Positions 51,434-60,029 of a stretch of 64,000 nucleotides of DNA are shown here, piece after piece. Under the pieces are notes generated by a model. It ran no database searches. It was not told the DNA's origin and was given only the letters and a program-made list of their open reading frames with translations. Position 1 is the stretch's first letter. Every line of letters begins with the position of its first letter. Source of the stretch: Bacillota bacterium. GTDB taxonomy: Bacteria; Bacillota; Clostridia; Oscillospirales; Ruminococcaceae. Where the stretch lies: positions 268,444 to 332,443 of the forward strand of contig JAEWPV010000007.1 of NCBI GenBank assembly GCA_023460535.1, in the 5' to 3' direction. The translations under genes and the position numbers were made by a program.

Positions 51434-52571
51434 GGTCTATTTTAAAATTATACAAAAAAACCTGCCTCAGATGGCCGTATACCTTGTCGTGTTTGTCGCC
51501 TTAGCGACGATGTTTACCACCCTTGCCCCCACAACGACAATAGAGAGCTTTACCGAAACCAAAAGCAGTATTGCTATCATCAATGAGGACACCGGCGCGG
51601 AGTTTGCCTCGCAGCTCACCGAATATCTAAAGTCCCACGCGGTTGTAAAGGATGTGGGGAGCGAGAAGGAACAGCTGATGGATGCGCTTTTCTTTCGGGA
51701 GGTCAGTTACATCCTGCGCATTCCCAAAGGTTTCTCCGAGTCCTTTCTAAGCGGGGATAACACAAACCCGCTGCAAAAGTCCGTCCCCCCCGACTCCAAC
51801 ACCTCGGTACAGATGGATACTCTGATTAACCGTTACCTTTCGCTTGCCGCGCTTTATAATAAGGCGCTGCCCGACCTTGACATGGGGGAGCTTACGCAGT
51901 ACATCACCGCCGACCTTGCGAATGAGGCGGACGTCGGTTTAGTCTCTAAGCAGGAGATTAGAAAATCCGAGAGCCTGCCGTACTACTTCCGCTATTTTTC
52001 CTACTCGATCATGGCCATTATGATTTTGGGTGTTACCTCGATTATGATGGTGTTTGGACAAAAGGACCTCAAGCGGCGTGGCTACGCCTCGCCCATTAAA
52101 ATCCTCAGCATCAACCTTCAGCTTGTACTGGGCAACCTGGTATTTGCCGCTACCGCCTGGGCTATCATGTGTGGATTTGGGTTTGTGCTGTATCCAAATG
52201 AAATCAGTGCAAAAACCATTGCTCCCATGCTGCTTAACTCGTTTGTTTACACCCTGGTTTGCCTGGCCATGAGCCTATTCTGCGGAAACATTGTAAAAAC
52301 AAAAAACGCGCAGTCGGCACTTGCAAACGTTCTTGCATTGGGTTTGTGCTTTATCTCGGGCGTATTTGTTCCGCAGGAGCTTTTGGGCACAACGGTTCAG
52401 CGGATTGCAAGCTTTACCCCCACCTACTGGTATGTTAACGCCATCAAAGAGATGTCAGGCGGCTTTACCGCGCAAGGGGCATATGCCATGCTGATACAGT
52501 TCGGGTTTGCCGTGGCGTTTTTAACCATTTCTCTGGCGATTACCCGTTACCGCAGCACCTCAGATCAATAA
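51420..52571 (+). CDS. ABC-2 type permease (LnrN-like)
   Basis: 383-residue permease of the same layout: first span LPQMAVYLVVFVALATMFTTLAP, an outside domain carrying SSIAIINEDTGAEFASQLTEYLKSH (as in YhgE/Pip-like proteins), then five spans ending in FAVAFLTISLAITRY. It partners the permease just upstream. Its stop is followed by a strong terminator. Confidence 0.88.
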   Translation: MQVFKVYFKIIQKNLPQMAVYLVVFVALATMFTTLAPTTTIESFTETKSSIAIINEDTGAEFASQLTEYLKSHAVVKDVGSEKEQLMDALFFREVSYILRIPKGFSESFLSGDNTNPLQKSVPPDSNTSVQMDTLINRYLSLAALYNKALPDLDMGELTQYITADLANEADVGLVSKQEIRKSESLPYYFRYFSYSIMAIMILGVTSIMMVFGQKDLKRRGYASPIKILSINLQLVLGNLVFAATAWAIMCGFGFVLYPNEISAKTIAPMLLNSFVYTLVCLAMSLFCGNIVKTKNAQSALANVLALGLCFISGVFVPQELLGTTVQRIASFTPTYWYVNAIKEMSGGFTAQGAYAMLIQFGFAVAFLTISLAITRYRSTSDQ

Positions 52572-52588
52572 GCAATCACCTACCCTGC

Positions 52589-52620
52589 AAAGGAGGCGGC
52601 ACGTGCCGTCTCCTTTTTTT
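52589..52620 (+). terminator. Terminator of the ABC exporter operon
   Basis: AAGGAGGCGGCAC / GTGCCGTCTCCTTTTTTT, a stem with no loop bases to spare and seven T. Confidence 0.9.
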
Positions 52621-52789
52621 CGTTTGCTCTTAAACGCAACGAAAAATATAACGCATCTATTGAACCGCATGCGTATAACCGCGCAGCCATAAACGTATTT
52701 ATTGTTAAGCCTGTAAACCATAAGACCGGTGCGTTTTATAACCATCGGTTGGTACATGCCGTATAGCTGCAGGATGCCCTGCAATTTTC

Positions 52790-52818
52790 TTGTAATATCC
52801 AGTATTTTGTGCTACACT
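52790..52818 (+). promoter_or_regulatory. Promoter of the zinc-ribbon protein gene
   Basis: TTGTAA (52790-52795), 17 nt, TACACT (52813-52818), about 115 bp before the start codon. The rest of the 360-bp gap shows no gene. Confidence 0.55.
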
Positions 52819-52932
52819 TTATTAGTATTTAAGCAATGTTACGCCGTTTATTCTGTATCGCTTATTAACTTCAATAAGGTTAATTGGCAGTAGTCCCGTT
52901 CTGCGAAAAGTACGATGAGGAGGAACACACAA

Positions 52933-53400
52933 ATGTCAAACAGCGTATGTACATCCTGCGGCGCGCCGCTTGACCCCGATGGTAAGTTCTGCCCCGGCTG
53001 CGGTGCTTCTGTTATGGCGGTAGCCGCCCCCATGCAGTCCACGCCGCCTGCTCCGCCGCCTCCACCTCCACCTCCACCGCCCCAGTATCAGCAGCCCGTG
53101 TACCAACAACCGGTTTATCAGCAACCGCAGCCCACATATCGCGCGCCTGCACCCGGTGCGGCTGCCGCCCCGGTGCTGTCTGTTGGCAGCTATATCGGCA
53201 TGATGTTGCTTGCGTGTATCCCCGTTGTGGGCTTTATTCTTCTTTTGGTGTGGGCATTTGGTTCCACCGAAAACCCAAACAAAAAGAACTACGCCAGAGC
53301 GGTGCTGATTATAAGCGTGATTGCCTTAGCTTTATACCTGTTAATATTCCTTATTGCAGGTGGTGCCATTGCCGCAATAATGAGTCAGGTTTCGTATTAG
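52933..53400 (+). CDS. Zinc-ribbon, proline-rich membrane protein
   Basis: 155-residue protein. Zinc ribbon CTSCGAPLDPDGKFCPGCGAS, then a run of about 12 prolines, then QQPVYQQPVYQQPQ repeats, then two membrane segments (GSYIGMMLLACIPVVGFILLLVWAF and AVLIISVIALALYLLIFLIAGGAIAAI). Such proteins are common in Clostridia, with unknown role. ATG 52933 follows AGGAGG. Confidence 0.82.
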   Translation: MSNSVCTSCGAPLDPDGKFCPGCGASVMAVAAPMQSTPPAPPPPPPPPPPQYQQPVYQQPVYQQPQPTYRAPAPGAAAAPVLSVGSYIGMMLLACIPVVGFILLLVWAFGSTENPNKKNYARAVLIISVIALALYLLIFLIAGGAIAAIMSQVSY

Positions 53401-53414
53401 CTTATACATAAAGC

Positions 53415-53450
53415 AAAGTCCCCGGTACGCGGTATCGGGGACTTTATTTT
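53415..53450. terminator. Bidirectional terminator
   Basis: AAAGTCCCCG / CGGGGACTTT followed by ATTTT. It lies between the convergent zinc-ribbon gene and the 50-residue minus-strand gene. Confidence 0.85.
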
Positions 53451-53601
53451 ATGCGGGCGGAGCCTTCTTTTTGGTGTGCTTTGCCCCGCCCTGTAGCTCG
53501 GGCACCGGTCGAAAATCATTTTTAGGGATATGCGTTTTGCGGTTGCTTTCGGTACCGTGGGGGTCTTTGGGGTCGGGTCTTCTCATGCCTGCCTTAGCCA
53601 T
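53449..53601 (-). CDS. Small basic protein, 50 residues
   Basis: Short minus-strand gene from ATG 53601 to TAA 53449-53451. The product is basic and proline-rich (AKAGMRRPDPKDPHGTESNRK...KHTKKKAPPA) with no membrane segment. GAAAGGA lies 11 nt upstream of the start. It sits with two other small leftward genes and ends at the shared terminator. The family is not recognised. Confidence 0.6.
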   Translation of the reverse strand: MAKAGMRRPDPKDPHGTESNRKTHIPKNDFRPVPELQGGAKHTKKKAPPA

Positions 53602-53636
53602 AATGCTGTTTATCCTTTCCCATAATCAAAGCCGCT

Positions 53637-53771
53637 TTATACGTCGTTGTTGGGCACCGACTGCTTCTTTGCGTTTCTGTTCTGGTTTTGGTTTTCTCGG
53701 GTGATGGGGGTTTGTCCGTTTGCCTTGCGCACCCGCACACGTTTTTTATCGGGTTGACTATCCTTTGGCAT
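53637..53771 (-). CDS. Small basic protein, 44 residues
   Basis: Minus-strand gene starting at ATG 53771 with AGGAGG upstream. The product is PKDSQPDKKRVRVRKANGQTPITRENQNQNRNAKKQ..., very rich in Lys, Arg, Asn and Gln, so probably disordered and nucleic-acid binding. It lies between the 50-residue protein and the HMA-like protein, likely one transcript. Function unknown. Confidence 0.6.
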   Translation of the reverse strand: MPKDSQPDKKRVRVRKANGQTPITRENQNQNRNAKKQSVPNNDV

Positions 53772-53809
53772 ATCGTGCTCCTCCTGTTTGGCTGTACTCG
53801 TACGCTGTG

Positions 53810-54049
53810 TTAATTTGTGCTGCGCGGCGCGGGTGCCGTACAAAAGGCAAAACCCATGTCGTCGAGCGTGTCTTTAATTGCGTCTGTGCCGGTGGCAGTG
53901 TCGTCAAAATCTACCGCAACGCGCCCGTTGCCTGCGTTAACGCTAACCGAGGTTACCCCGGATATGGTGTCCAGCCCCTGTTTAATTCTGCTTACATCCC
54001 GCCTGCCACTGAGGTTTTCCACCTGAAAATATGCGCTTTGCGTAGCCAT
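53810..54049 (-). CDS. HMA-like ferredoxin-fold protein lacking CxxC
   Basis: 79-residue protein with the beta-alpha-beta layout of heavy-metal-associated domains (AYFQVENLSGRRDVSRIKQGLDTISGVTSVSVNAGNGRVAVDFDDTATGTDAIKDTLDDMGF). The metal-binding CxxC is replaced by SGRRD, so copper or similar binding is not expected. First gene of the small-protein cluster. RBS is GGAGG. Confidence 0.75.
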   Translation of the reverse strand: MATQSAYFQVENLSGRRDVSRIKQGLDTISGVTSVSVNAGNGRVAVDFDDTATGTDAIKDTLDDMGFAFCTAPAPRSTN

Positions 54050-54074
54050 AGCATTCCTCCCGTTTTCAGTCGTT

Positions 54075-54177
54075 ATACTTATCTTTGTTTAAGAAATATG
54101 CAAAAAATCGAGCAAAAGCTTTGATTTATGCGGTTTTGCGAAGATTTTTTGTCACCATTTCTAACGAAGATTAGTAT
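54075..54177. repeat. Second copy of the AAAATCGAGCAAAAGC hairpin family
   Basis: Outer arms ATACTTATCTTTGTTTAAGAAAT and ATTTCTAACGAAGATTAGTAT pair imperfectly. Inside lies a core (AAAAATCGAGCAAAAGC, loop, GTTTTGCGAAGATTTTTT) almost identical to the core at 33176-33222. It is not coding. With the terminator at 54227 it fills the gap 54050-54281. Confidence 0.65.
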
Positions 54178-54226
54178 TAAATACGCCTAAGTATAGTATG
54201 TGCAGGCACCCAGATGCTATTCTACG

Positions 54227-54280
54227 CAAAAACAGCCGTCCGCCATTTCGTTTTGGCTCTGGACGACTGTTTTTATTTTT
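54227..54280. terminator. Bidirectional terminator after the MBL hydrolase
   Basis: AAAAACAGCCGTCC / GGACGACTGTTTTTA stem with one bulge pair and a T-rich tail, adjacent to the stop of the leftward gene at 54282. Confidence 0.8.
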
Positions 54281-54281
54281 T

Positions 54282-55160
54282 CTATTTTGTTTTCCACAAC
54301 AATCGATTTTGCTCAAACCTACAATCAAGCCTGTCCTCATCGTGCAGGTAGGACAGATACGATCGCAGGGTACTGCCCACCAGCACGTACTGGTTAAAAT
54401 CCAGCGTCAAGGCGTACCGGTCAAACACCTGTTTTAGCACGTCCTCAAACATCAGCGGCGTTTGGCAGATGGTAAGGATTACGCCGATGATCTCCTGTAC
54501 CTTGGCGCGGTTCGCCTCGACGAGCGGCGTTAAATCGGTACACGCAGGTGCGTGCGCCGGCACAAACAGCGACGCTTGTATCGTACCCAGCAGATCAAGC
54601 GTCTCAAAAAACGCGCGCACATCGTACAAAAACGCCAGATGGTACTTGTTTAGGGTGTGCTCGCCAAACAGGCTGTCCGCCGCAAAAAACACCCCGTCCG
54701 CCGTTTGGTAGCCCACCATGTCAAAGAAATGCCCCGGCAGGCGGATGCAGGTAAGCCCTTCGGGCAGCGCGTCCTCGGGCACAGCGTCGGGCTTGCAGGG
54801 CGGCGCCATTAAAAATTTATTGCGCAGCTCCTTGCAGGGGTAGCCGCCGTACAAAAAGGACGGCTCCAGCTCGGTAAACCGCATAAACGCGTTCTCAAGC
54901 GCCGTGCAGATGATTTTGCAGCCCGTCTTTTGCTGCAAAAACGCGTTGCCGCCCGCATGGTCAGCGTTGGAATGGGTGTTTGCAATGCCCGCAAGCGTAA
55001 GACCCAGCGTCTCGATATGGCGCAGCGCCTTTTTTGCCGCCTCCTTGTCGTTGCCGCTGTCAATCAGATAAGCGTGCGTGCCGTCGGGGGTATACAATCC
55101 CATCTTGGCGGGACAGTCGATATACCAGGTGCGCTCGCCCGCCTGTATCAGTTCATACAT
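54282..55160 (-). CDS. MBL-fold metallo-hydrolase
   Basis: 292-residue enzyme. ANTHSNADHAGGN is the H-x-H/N-x-D-H metal motif, with the first His followed by SNADH, so one expected histidine is replaced by Asn (H-S-N-A-D-H). Other ligands come from RLPGHFFDMVGY, FFAADSLFG and FVPAHAP. A C-terminal helical winged-helix-like part follows. Substrate not known. Start ATG 55160 is used. The longer frame to 55292 reads through the preceding gene end. Confidence 0.85.
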   Translation of the reverse strand: MYELIQAGERTWYIDCPAKMGLYTPDGTHAYLIDSGNDKEAAKKALRHIETLGLTLAGIANTHSNADHAGGNAFLQQKTGCKIICTALENAFMRFTELEPSFLYGGYPCKELRNKFLMAPPCKPDAVPEDALPEGLTCIRLPGHFFDMVGYQTADGVFFAADSLFGEHTLNKYHLAFLYDVRAFFETLDLLGTIQASLFVPAHAPACTDLTPLVEANRAKVQEIIGVILTICQTPLMFEDVLKQVFDRYALTLDFNQYVLVGSTLRSYLSYLHDEDRLDCRFEQNRLLWKTK

Positions 55161-55197
55161 CCGTTTTACTTCCTTTCCTTTGTTGTCCGCTGTATCG

Positions 55198-57750
55198 TCA
55201 GCGCCACACCAGCCGCTGGGTGACGGTATCCGAGTAGATCTGCGTGCCCATTGTGTGGGCGACGTGCACCACACCGGCGTAGTCTGCGGCATCGGGCACC
55301 AGCTCGGTGAGCAGATTGTTGCCTTGGGTCAGCTTCTCCGTATTCAGCCCCGACTGTCCCGTACCGCCGAACACCGCCGCGTAGAAGATGCCTGTCTCCA
55401 CCAGGTCCTGAAAGAAGTGGCTGCCGTACGAAAGCTCGGGCATCATGCCCTCGGCGGGGGACGCCACCTCGCACAGCACAGCGCAGTTGCTTATCTCCGA
55501 AAACCGAACGGGAACGCCGAGCGACGGCGTGGTGGTTCCCCACCGTCCGGGGCCGATTAGAATAAAGCCTTTGCCCTTTAGCGCGGTATTGAGCACGCCC
55601 ATCAGCCTTGCAACCGCATACTTCTCCCGCTCGGGCAGCGCAAGGTATTTGCCGGCATGAATGTATACCGCGTAATCGAGCGCAAGCCGCACATTGCCGC
55701 CCATAAACGAGCCGTCAGACCACAGGATGCAGTCGGCGTTATCGGTGATTTGGGGCATCTCCACGGTTTTGCCCAGCCCTCTGGTTTGCAGCGGGCGGCA
55801 CTGTACCAGATTAACGTGAAAACCGCCCTGCTCGTCAAAGTTTGCGGTAAACTCAATGTCCACGGGGTAGTCGTATACACCGCTCAGCAGCGCAAGCATC
55901 TCGCGCATGACTTCGGGAAACCGCGTTGTCGATAGCAGGCGCTCAAACCCGAGCAGGTAGGGCACCGTTTTGGGACGCATGCCCCGCTCTCGCATCACGC
56001 GCATCGCGTCGTAATCCGGCTCGGCAAACAGCCCGCGGTCGGTACGGATATCCACACTCAGCACCTCGTCCAACGGCTTTGACACCAGCGCGTTCTCGGC
56101 AAGGTCTATTACATCCACACTGTGCTGCGAAAAACGGCGTTCGTCCCCGTGGGCAATCAGCGGCGGACGGGTGGGCATATCAAGGCACACAATCCGCGCA
56201 TAATCCCCCGTCACCCGGTCCACCGCGCGGGTGCCAAGCCCGAACACAAGGCGCAGCATGCCGGCACTCATGTCAATGCTTTTATCCCACACGTACAGGT
56301 TGGAGGAGTTGCCCACCCCCGCAATGTGCGGAAAAAACAGCTCGCCGTGGTAGTCGCCCGACACGCGCTGAATAAGCAGCGCCATCTGTTCGTCGCGGTC
56401 CAGCAGCCCCCTGCTTTGGCGGTAGGCGAGCGCGTCCTCGTTCATCATGCTCGCGTACACCCGGCGTACCGCCTGCTCAAACGCAAGGTAGCGTTCCTCC
56501 GGCGTGCCTTGGTTTGCGCAGAAAATGCTCTCGTACTTGCCCGCAAACGCGTTGCCAAAGTCGTCCTCCAGCAAGGAGCTGGAGCGCACGATAATGGGCG
56601 ACTGCCCAAAGTATTCAAGCATCTGCAAAAACTGCTCGCGCATCGCGGCGGGGAACTGCCCCTGCAGCAGCTTTTCGCGCAGCTCGGGTGCGTGCTTGTA
56701 GTAGCCTTCGGGGGTTTTTTGCTTTACCCTTAGCCGCCACCAGCCGTTTTGCACAATATAGGTGTAAAACACATCCGAACCCAGATAGAACGAATCGTGC
56801 TGCTCGAGCAAAGGGCGAAACAGCGTGCCGTTTTCGGTTTGCAGTATCTTTCGCGCAAGCAGCATGCCCACCGTCTTGCCACCCACGAACCCGGTGCCAA
56901 TCTGCCTGCGCTTAATCTTCAGCAGGTCGGCAAGGGAAAAGTATCGCCCACACAGCTCCCGTATACGCGCATGCCTGCCGATAAGCAGGTTTAAAATCAG
57001 CTCCTTGGTTTCGGATTGCTCCCATTCCGGGCGGGAAAGTGCTGCCTGTGCCTCGCGGAAGGTCACCTCCCAGTAATCTAGCCGCTCGTTAGCCGGGGTG
57101 TGCTGCCAAAACAGCGCCGCGTTCTCGGCGCTGGAGGTAATGGACACCACGCCGTCCTCACCCAAACGGTGGGGCAAAAACATGGTGGGGGAATACCGCT
57201 CCCACACCTTAAGGGGATGGATATAGTAGCTCTCGTCCACATGGTACAGGTCGATAAGCACCTGCGTGGTTTCGCGTATGCGCGCAATTGTATCGTTGGT
57301 GTGCAAACTGCGCAGGATGGCAAAGTACGCCACCGTGTCGAGCTCGAACAGGTAGGGGCAGGTTATTTTAAAGAAGTTGCCGGTCATCAGGTCGGAGTGC
57401 CAGCTGGTCAACAGCTCGCTTAAGCAGTCAAACACATAAAAGGCAAAGCGTCCCTCGTCGGTGATAATCTCGTGAATGCGGGTGGCAAACGCCTCGAAGC
57501 CGTCGTCCGCCGCAATCTCGTACAACGCTGCCCCCGCGCCGTCATCCAGTATGGGGGCGTGCGACCCAAAGCGGATGTACACAAGCCTGCGCCCGTCGCT
57601 GTTCGCCTGACGGGCAAACGCCGCCGCCAGCGTACGGTAATCGTCCACCGAATCGGTCTGCCACACCACGTTATCGCCAAGGCGCAGGTAATCAATCGCC
57701 TCGTCCACGCCCGGGTTGCCGGTGCTTACACGGTTGTTAATCGCCACCAT
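55198..57750 (-). CDS. PEP/pyruvate-binding domain protein (PEP synthase-like ATP-grasp)
   Basis: 850-residue protein. The N-terminal 170 residues resemble a degenerate RecA/KaiC-like domain (GVDEAIDYLRLGDNVVWQTDSVDDYRTLAAAFARQ...LVYIRFGS) without an intact Walker A. The middle is a PPDK N-terminal ATP-grasp: IGTGFVGGKTVGMLLAR, SPIIVRSSSLLEDDFGNAFAGKYESIFCANQG, and a nucleotide site in FTANFDEQGGFHVNLVQCRPLQT. The C-terminal domain has GFILIGPGRWGTTTPSLGVPVRFSEIS...ELSYGSHFFQDLVETGIFY. The phospho-histidine and PEP TIM-barrel domains of real PEP synthase are absent, so it is not a complete PpsA. Substrate unknown. ATG 57750 follows AGGAGGG. Confidence 0.82.
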   Translation of the reverse strand: MVAINNRVSTGNPGVDEAIDYLRLGDNVVWQTDSVDDYRTLAAAFARQANSDGRRLVYIRFGSHAPILDDGAGAALYEIAADDGFEAFATRIHEIITDEGRFAFYVFDCLSELLTSWHSDLMTGNFFKITCPYLFELDTVAYFAILRSLHTNDTIARIRETTQVLIDLYHVDESYYIHPLKVWERYSPTMFLPHRLGEDGVVSITSSAENAALFWQHTPANERLDYWEVTFREAQAALSRPEWEQSETKELILNLLIGRHARIRELCGRYFSLADLLKIKRRQIGTGFVGGKTVGMLLARKILQTENGTLFRPLLEQHDSFYLGSDVFYTYIVQNGWWRLRVKQKTPEGYYKHAPELREKLLQGQFPAAMREQFLQMLEYFGQSPIIVRSSSLLEDDFGNAFAGKYESIFCANQGTPEERYLAFEQAVRRVYASMMNEDALAYRQSRGLLDRDEQMALLIQRVSGDYHGELFFPHIAGVGNSSNLYVWDKSIDMSAGMLRLVFGLGTRAVDRVTGDYARIVCLDMPTRPPLIAHGDERRFSQHSVDVIDLAENALVSKPLDEVLSVDIRTDRGLFAEPDYDAMRVMRERGMRPKTVPYLLGFERLLSTTRFPEVMREMLALLSGVYDYPVDIEFTANFDEQGGFHVNLVQCRPLQTRGLGKTVEMPQITDNADCILWSDGSFMGGNVRLALDYAVYIHAGKYLALPEREKYAVARLMGVLNTALKGKGFILIGPGRWGTTTPSLGVPVRFSEISNCAVLCEVASPAEGMMPELSYGSHFFQDLVETGIFYAAVFGGTGQSGLNTEKLTQGNNLLTELVPDAADYAGVVHVAHTMGTQIYSDTVTQRLVWR

Positions 57751-57803
57751 CTGTATGCCCTCCTTGTTGCCTGTCGTGCTGTTATGTATCGGTCCTGTCG
57801 CAT

Positions 57804-59129
57804 TTATATGATCTGACGGTTCTTCCACCTACCGCTTGCCAGGCGGATGGAGAACACCACCGCGCGAAACAGCCAGTCGCTGCCCATGCCAAGCCAAACG
57901 CCCAACGCACCGAAGCCCAGCAGGTTACTAAACAGATACCCGCCACCCACGCGGAACACCCACATGGATAGAATGGCGACCGTCATCGTGAAATTCACGT
58001 CGTTTGCCGCACGCAGTCCGCTGGGCAGCACAAACGCCACCGACCAGAACAGCACACCCAGAATACTTACGCAAATCACCATCTGTCGCGCAAGGGCGGT
58101 GCCCTCCGCGCTTAGGTCGTAAAGCTTTAGTATGGGGTTCATCGTAAGGATAAGCACCACATATACAACCATTACCAGCAGCTGCGAGACGGCGGTAAGC
58201 CGCTTCATGTAGTACGACGCCTGCTTGTAATCCCGCGCGCCGATGCACCGCCCCACAACCGTAATGGCCGCCATGCTGATGGACGAGCCCGCAAGCATAG
58301 AGATAGACGCAAAATTTGCCGCCACGGCGTTTGCGGCAATGGCGGTGGTGCCAAACGCGGTAACCATGCCCTGCACCATAATTTTACCGATGTGAAACAT
58401 GCCGTTTTCCAGCCCGTTGGGTACACCAATCTTTAATATCCGCTTAATGGTGTCAAACTCAAACCGCAGCGGGAATAGCTTGCCAAAATGAATGACATAG
58501 CGGGGCTTGCTCAGCAGCATAAACAGCAACACGGCACCCACTACTCTCGAGACGAGCGAGGCAATCCCTGCCCCCGCAACCCCCATATGAAAGCCGTAGA
58601 TCAGCAGCGCGTTGCCCGCAACGTTAATCAGATTCATCAGCACCGACGAGAGCATCGATACCCGTGAGTTGTTCATGGCGCGAAACAGCGCTGCGCAAGC
58701 GTTAAACGTCGCGATAAACGGATAAGACAACGCCGACAGGTAAAAATAGACCTGCGCGTCGCGCATGACGTCCAACTCGATTCTGCCGTACAAAAGCGAC
58801 AGGATCTGGCGGTTGGCGGCAAGCCCTACGGCGGCGATAACCGCCGAGAACATTAATGTAACCAAAAACAGCTGCTTTGCCGAACGGTTTGCGCCGTCTG
58901 CATCCTCCCTGCCCAGATATTGTGCGGTGATGATTGCGCCGCCCGTGGCAAGCGCCGTAAAGATATTTATCAGCAGCAGGTTCACGGCATCCACCAGCGC
59001 AACGCCCGATACCGCCGCCTCACTCACCTGCGCCACCATCAGGGTGTCGGCTATGCCGATGGTAGCAGCAAACACCTGCTCGATAATCAGCGGCACGATC
59101 AGCCTGGTGAGGTCTTTTCGTGAAAACAT
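57804..59129 (-). CDS. MATE family efflux transporter
   Basis: 441-residue protein with twelve predicted spans. LIVPLIIEQVFAATIGIADTLMVAQVSEAAVSGVALVDAVNLLLINIFTALATGGAIITAQYLG is the standard MATE opening. The second half has GVPNGLENGMFHIGKIMVQGMVTAFGTTAIAANAVAANFASI. It likely exports cationic drugs with Na+ or H+. ATG 59129 (MFSRKD) is chosen over longer starts that lack an RBS. Confidence 0.9.
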   Translation of the reverse strand: MFSRKDLTRLIVPLIIEQVFAATIGIADTLMVAQVSEAAVSGVALVDAVNLLLINIFTALATGGAIITAQYLGREDADGANRSAKQLFLVTLMFSAVIAAVGLAANRQILSLLYGRIELDVMRDAQVYFYLSALSYPFIATFNACAALFRAMNNSRVSMLSSVLMNLINVAGNALLIYGFHMGVAGAGIASLVSRVVGAVLLFMLLSKPRYVIHFGKLFPLRFEFDTIKRILKIGVPNGLENGMFHIGKIMVQGMVTAFGTTAIAANAVAANFASISMLAGSSISMAAITVVGRCIGARDYKQASYYMKRLTAVSQLLVMVVYVVLILTMNPILKLYDLSAEGTALARQMVICVSILGVLFWSVAFVLPSGLRAANDVNFTMTVAILSMWVFRVGGGYLFSNLLGFGALGVWLGMGSDWLFRAVVFSIRLASGRWKNRQII

Positions 59130-59209
59130 CAAGACAATTATCCCCTTAACCAAATAGTTTAGTACGTTTATAGCAACGAATCAAAGCGTTTTGGGGAGCG
59201 TTGCAGCAA

Positions 59210-59878
59210 TTACAGCAGCTCAAACTCACTGCGGCAAAAGCGAACCAACCCCTCGTCGCGCATCACGCCAAGCTCGCGCGAAAGCGCGCTTCGGTCCACA
59301 CACAGGTAATCCGCCAGCTCGGTGCGGGAAAACGGGATGACAAACCGCACCGCCCCCTGCTTGCGCGACTGCATCCCGAGGTAGGTGGTAATGCGCTCGC
59401 GAATCGTTTTTTTCGACAACAGCTCCAGTCGCTCATGCATCAAAAGATTTTTGCGTGCAAGCAGGTGCATCATGTTCTCTACCAGCATCGAGTGATGTGC
59501 ACACCCCCGCGGGCACACCGATACAATACCCGTAGCAGGCAACCAAAGCACCTCGCATGCCTCCGCCGCCGCAACCGACACCGGGCTGTGTAACGTACCC
59601 GCACACGCAAACGATTCGGCAAACAGCTCGCCCCGCTCAATCTTCGCAATGATGGTTCGCACGCCGTTTGCATCCTCACGCTCAATCTGCACCCCGCCCG
59701 AGAGCACAATGCCAAGCTCGGGTACGCTGTCGCCCGAAAGCAACAAAAACTCGCCTTTTGCATAGGGCTTAAGCCGGGCGCGCAGGCAGGTGAGCACGTC
59801 TGTAATGCCCTGCTTGTCCATGCGCGAAAACAGCGGGCTTTTGCCTAGCGTGTCAAGATATTGCGTCATCCCACCCAT
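59210..59878 (-). CDS. Crp/Fnr-family regulator (HcpR-like by context)
   Basis: 222-residue regulator. The N-terminal cyclic-nucleotide-type beta roll (PLFSRMDKQGITDVLTCLRARLKPYAKGEFLLLSGDSVPELGIVLSGGVQIERED) is followed by a dimer helix. The HTH is FSRTELADYLCVDRSALSRELGVMRDEGLVRF. It diverges from the ferredoxin-hcp genes with a palindrome between, exactly as HcpR nitrosative stress regulators do. Cysteines at SVCPRGCAHH could hold a haem or cluster, which is speculative. Confidence 0.88.
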   Translation of the reverse strand: MGGMTQYLDTLGKSPLFSRMDKQGITDVLTCLRARLKPYAKGEFLLLSGDSVPELGIVLSGGVQIEREDANGVRTIIAKIERGELFAESFACAGTLHSPVSVAAAEACEVLWLPATGIVSVCPRGCAHHSMLVENMMHLLARKNLLMHERLELLSKKTIRERITTYLGMQSRKQGAVRFVIPFSRTELADYLCVDRSALSRELGVMRDEGLVRFCRSEFELL

Positions 59879-59919
59879 TCCACCTTCTTTTTATACTTTT
59901 TCAGTATATTTTTATTTTG

Positions 59920-59956
59920 GTTGCATATGCAACAGACTCACCGTCTTCATTATAGT
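59920..59956 (+). promoter_or_regulatory. Crp/Fnr-type operator and -10 box upstream of the hcp operon
   Basis: GTTGCATATGCAAC (59920-59933) is a perfect 14-bp palindrome. TATAGT (59951-59956) is a -10 with no good -35. The palindrome centre lies about 37 bp before the expected start of transcription, as for class II activation by Crp/Fnr proteins. Confidence 0.7.
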
Positions 59957-60029
59957 ACAGTAGGGTTGTAAACACAAGCACCTTTGGTTAGAGAGATCGC
60001 TAAGTGAATAGAAAGGCTGGTATTACGAT

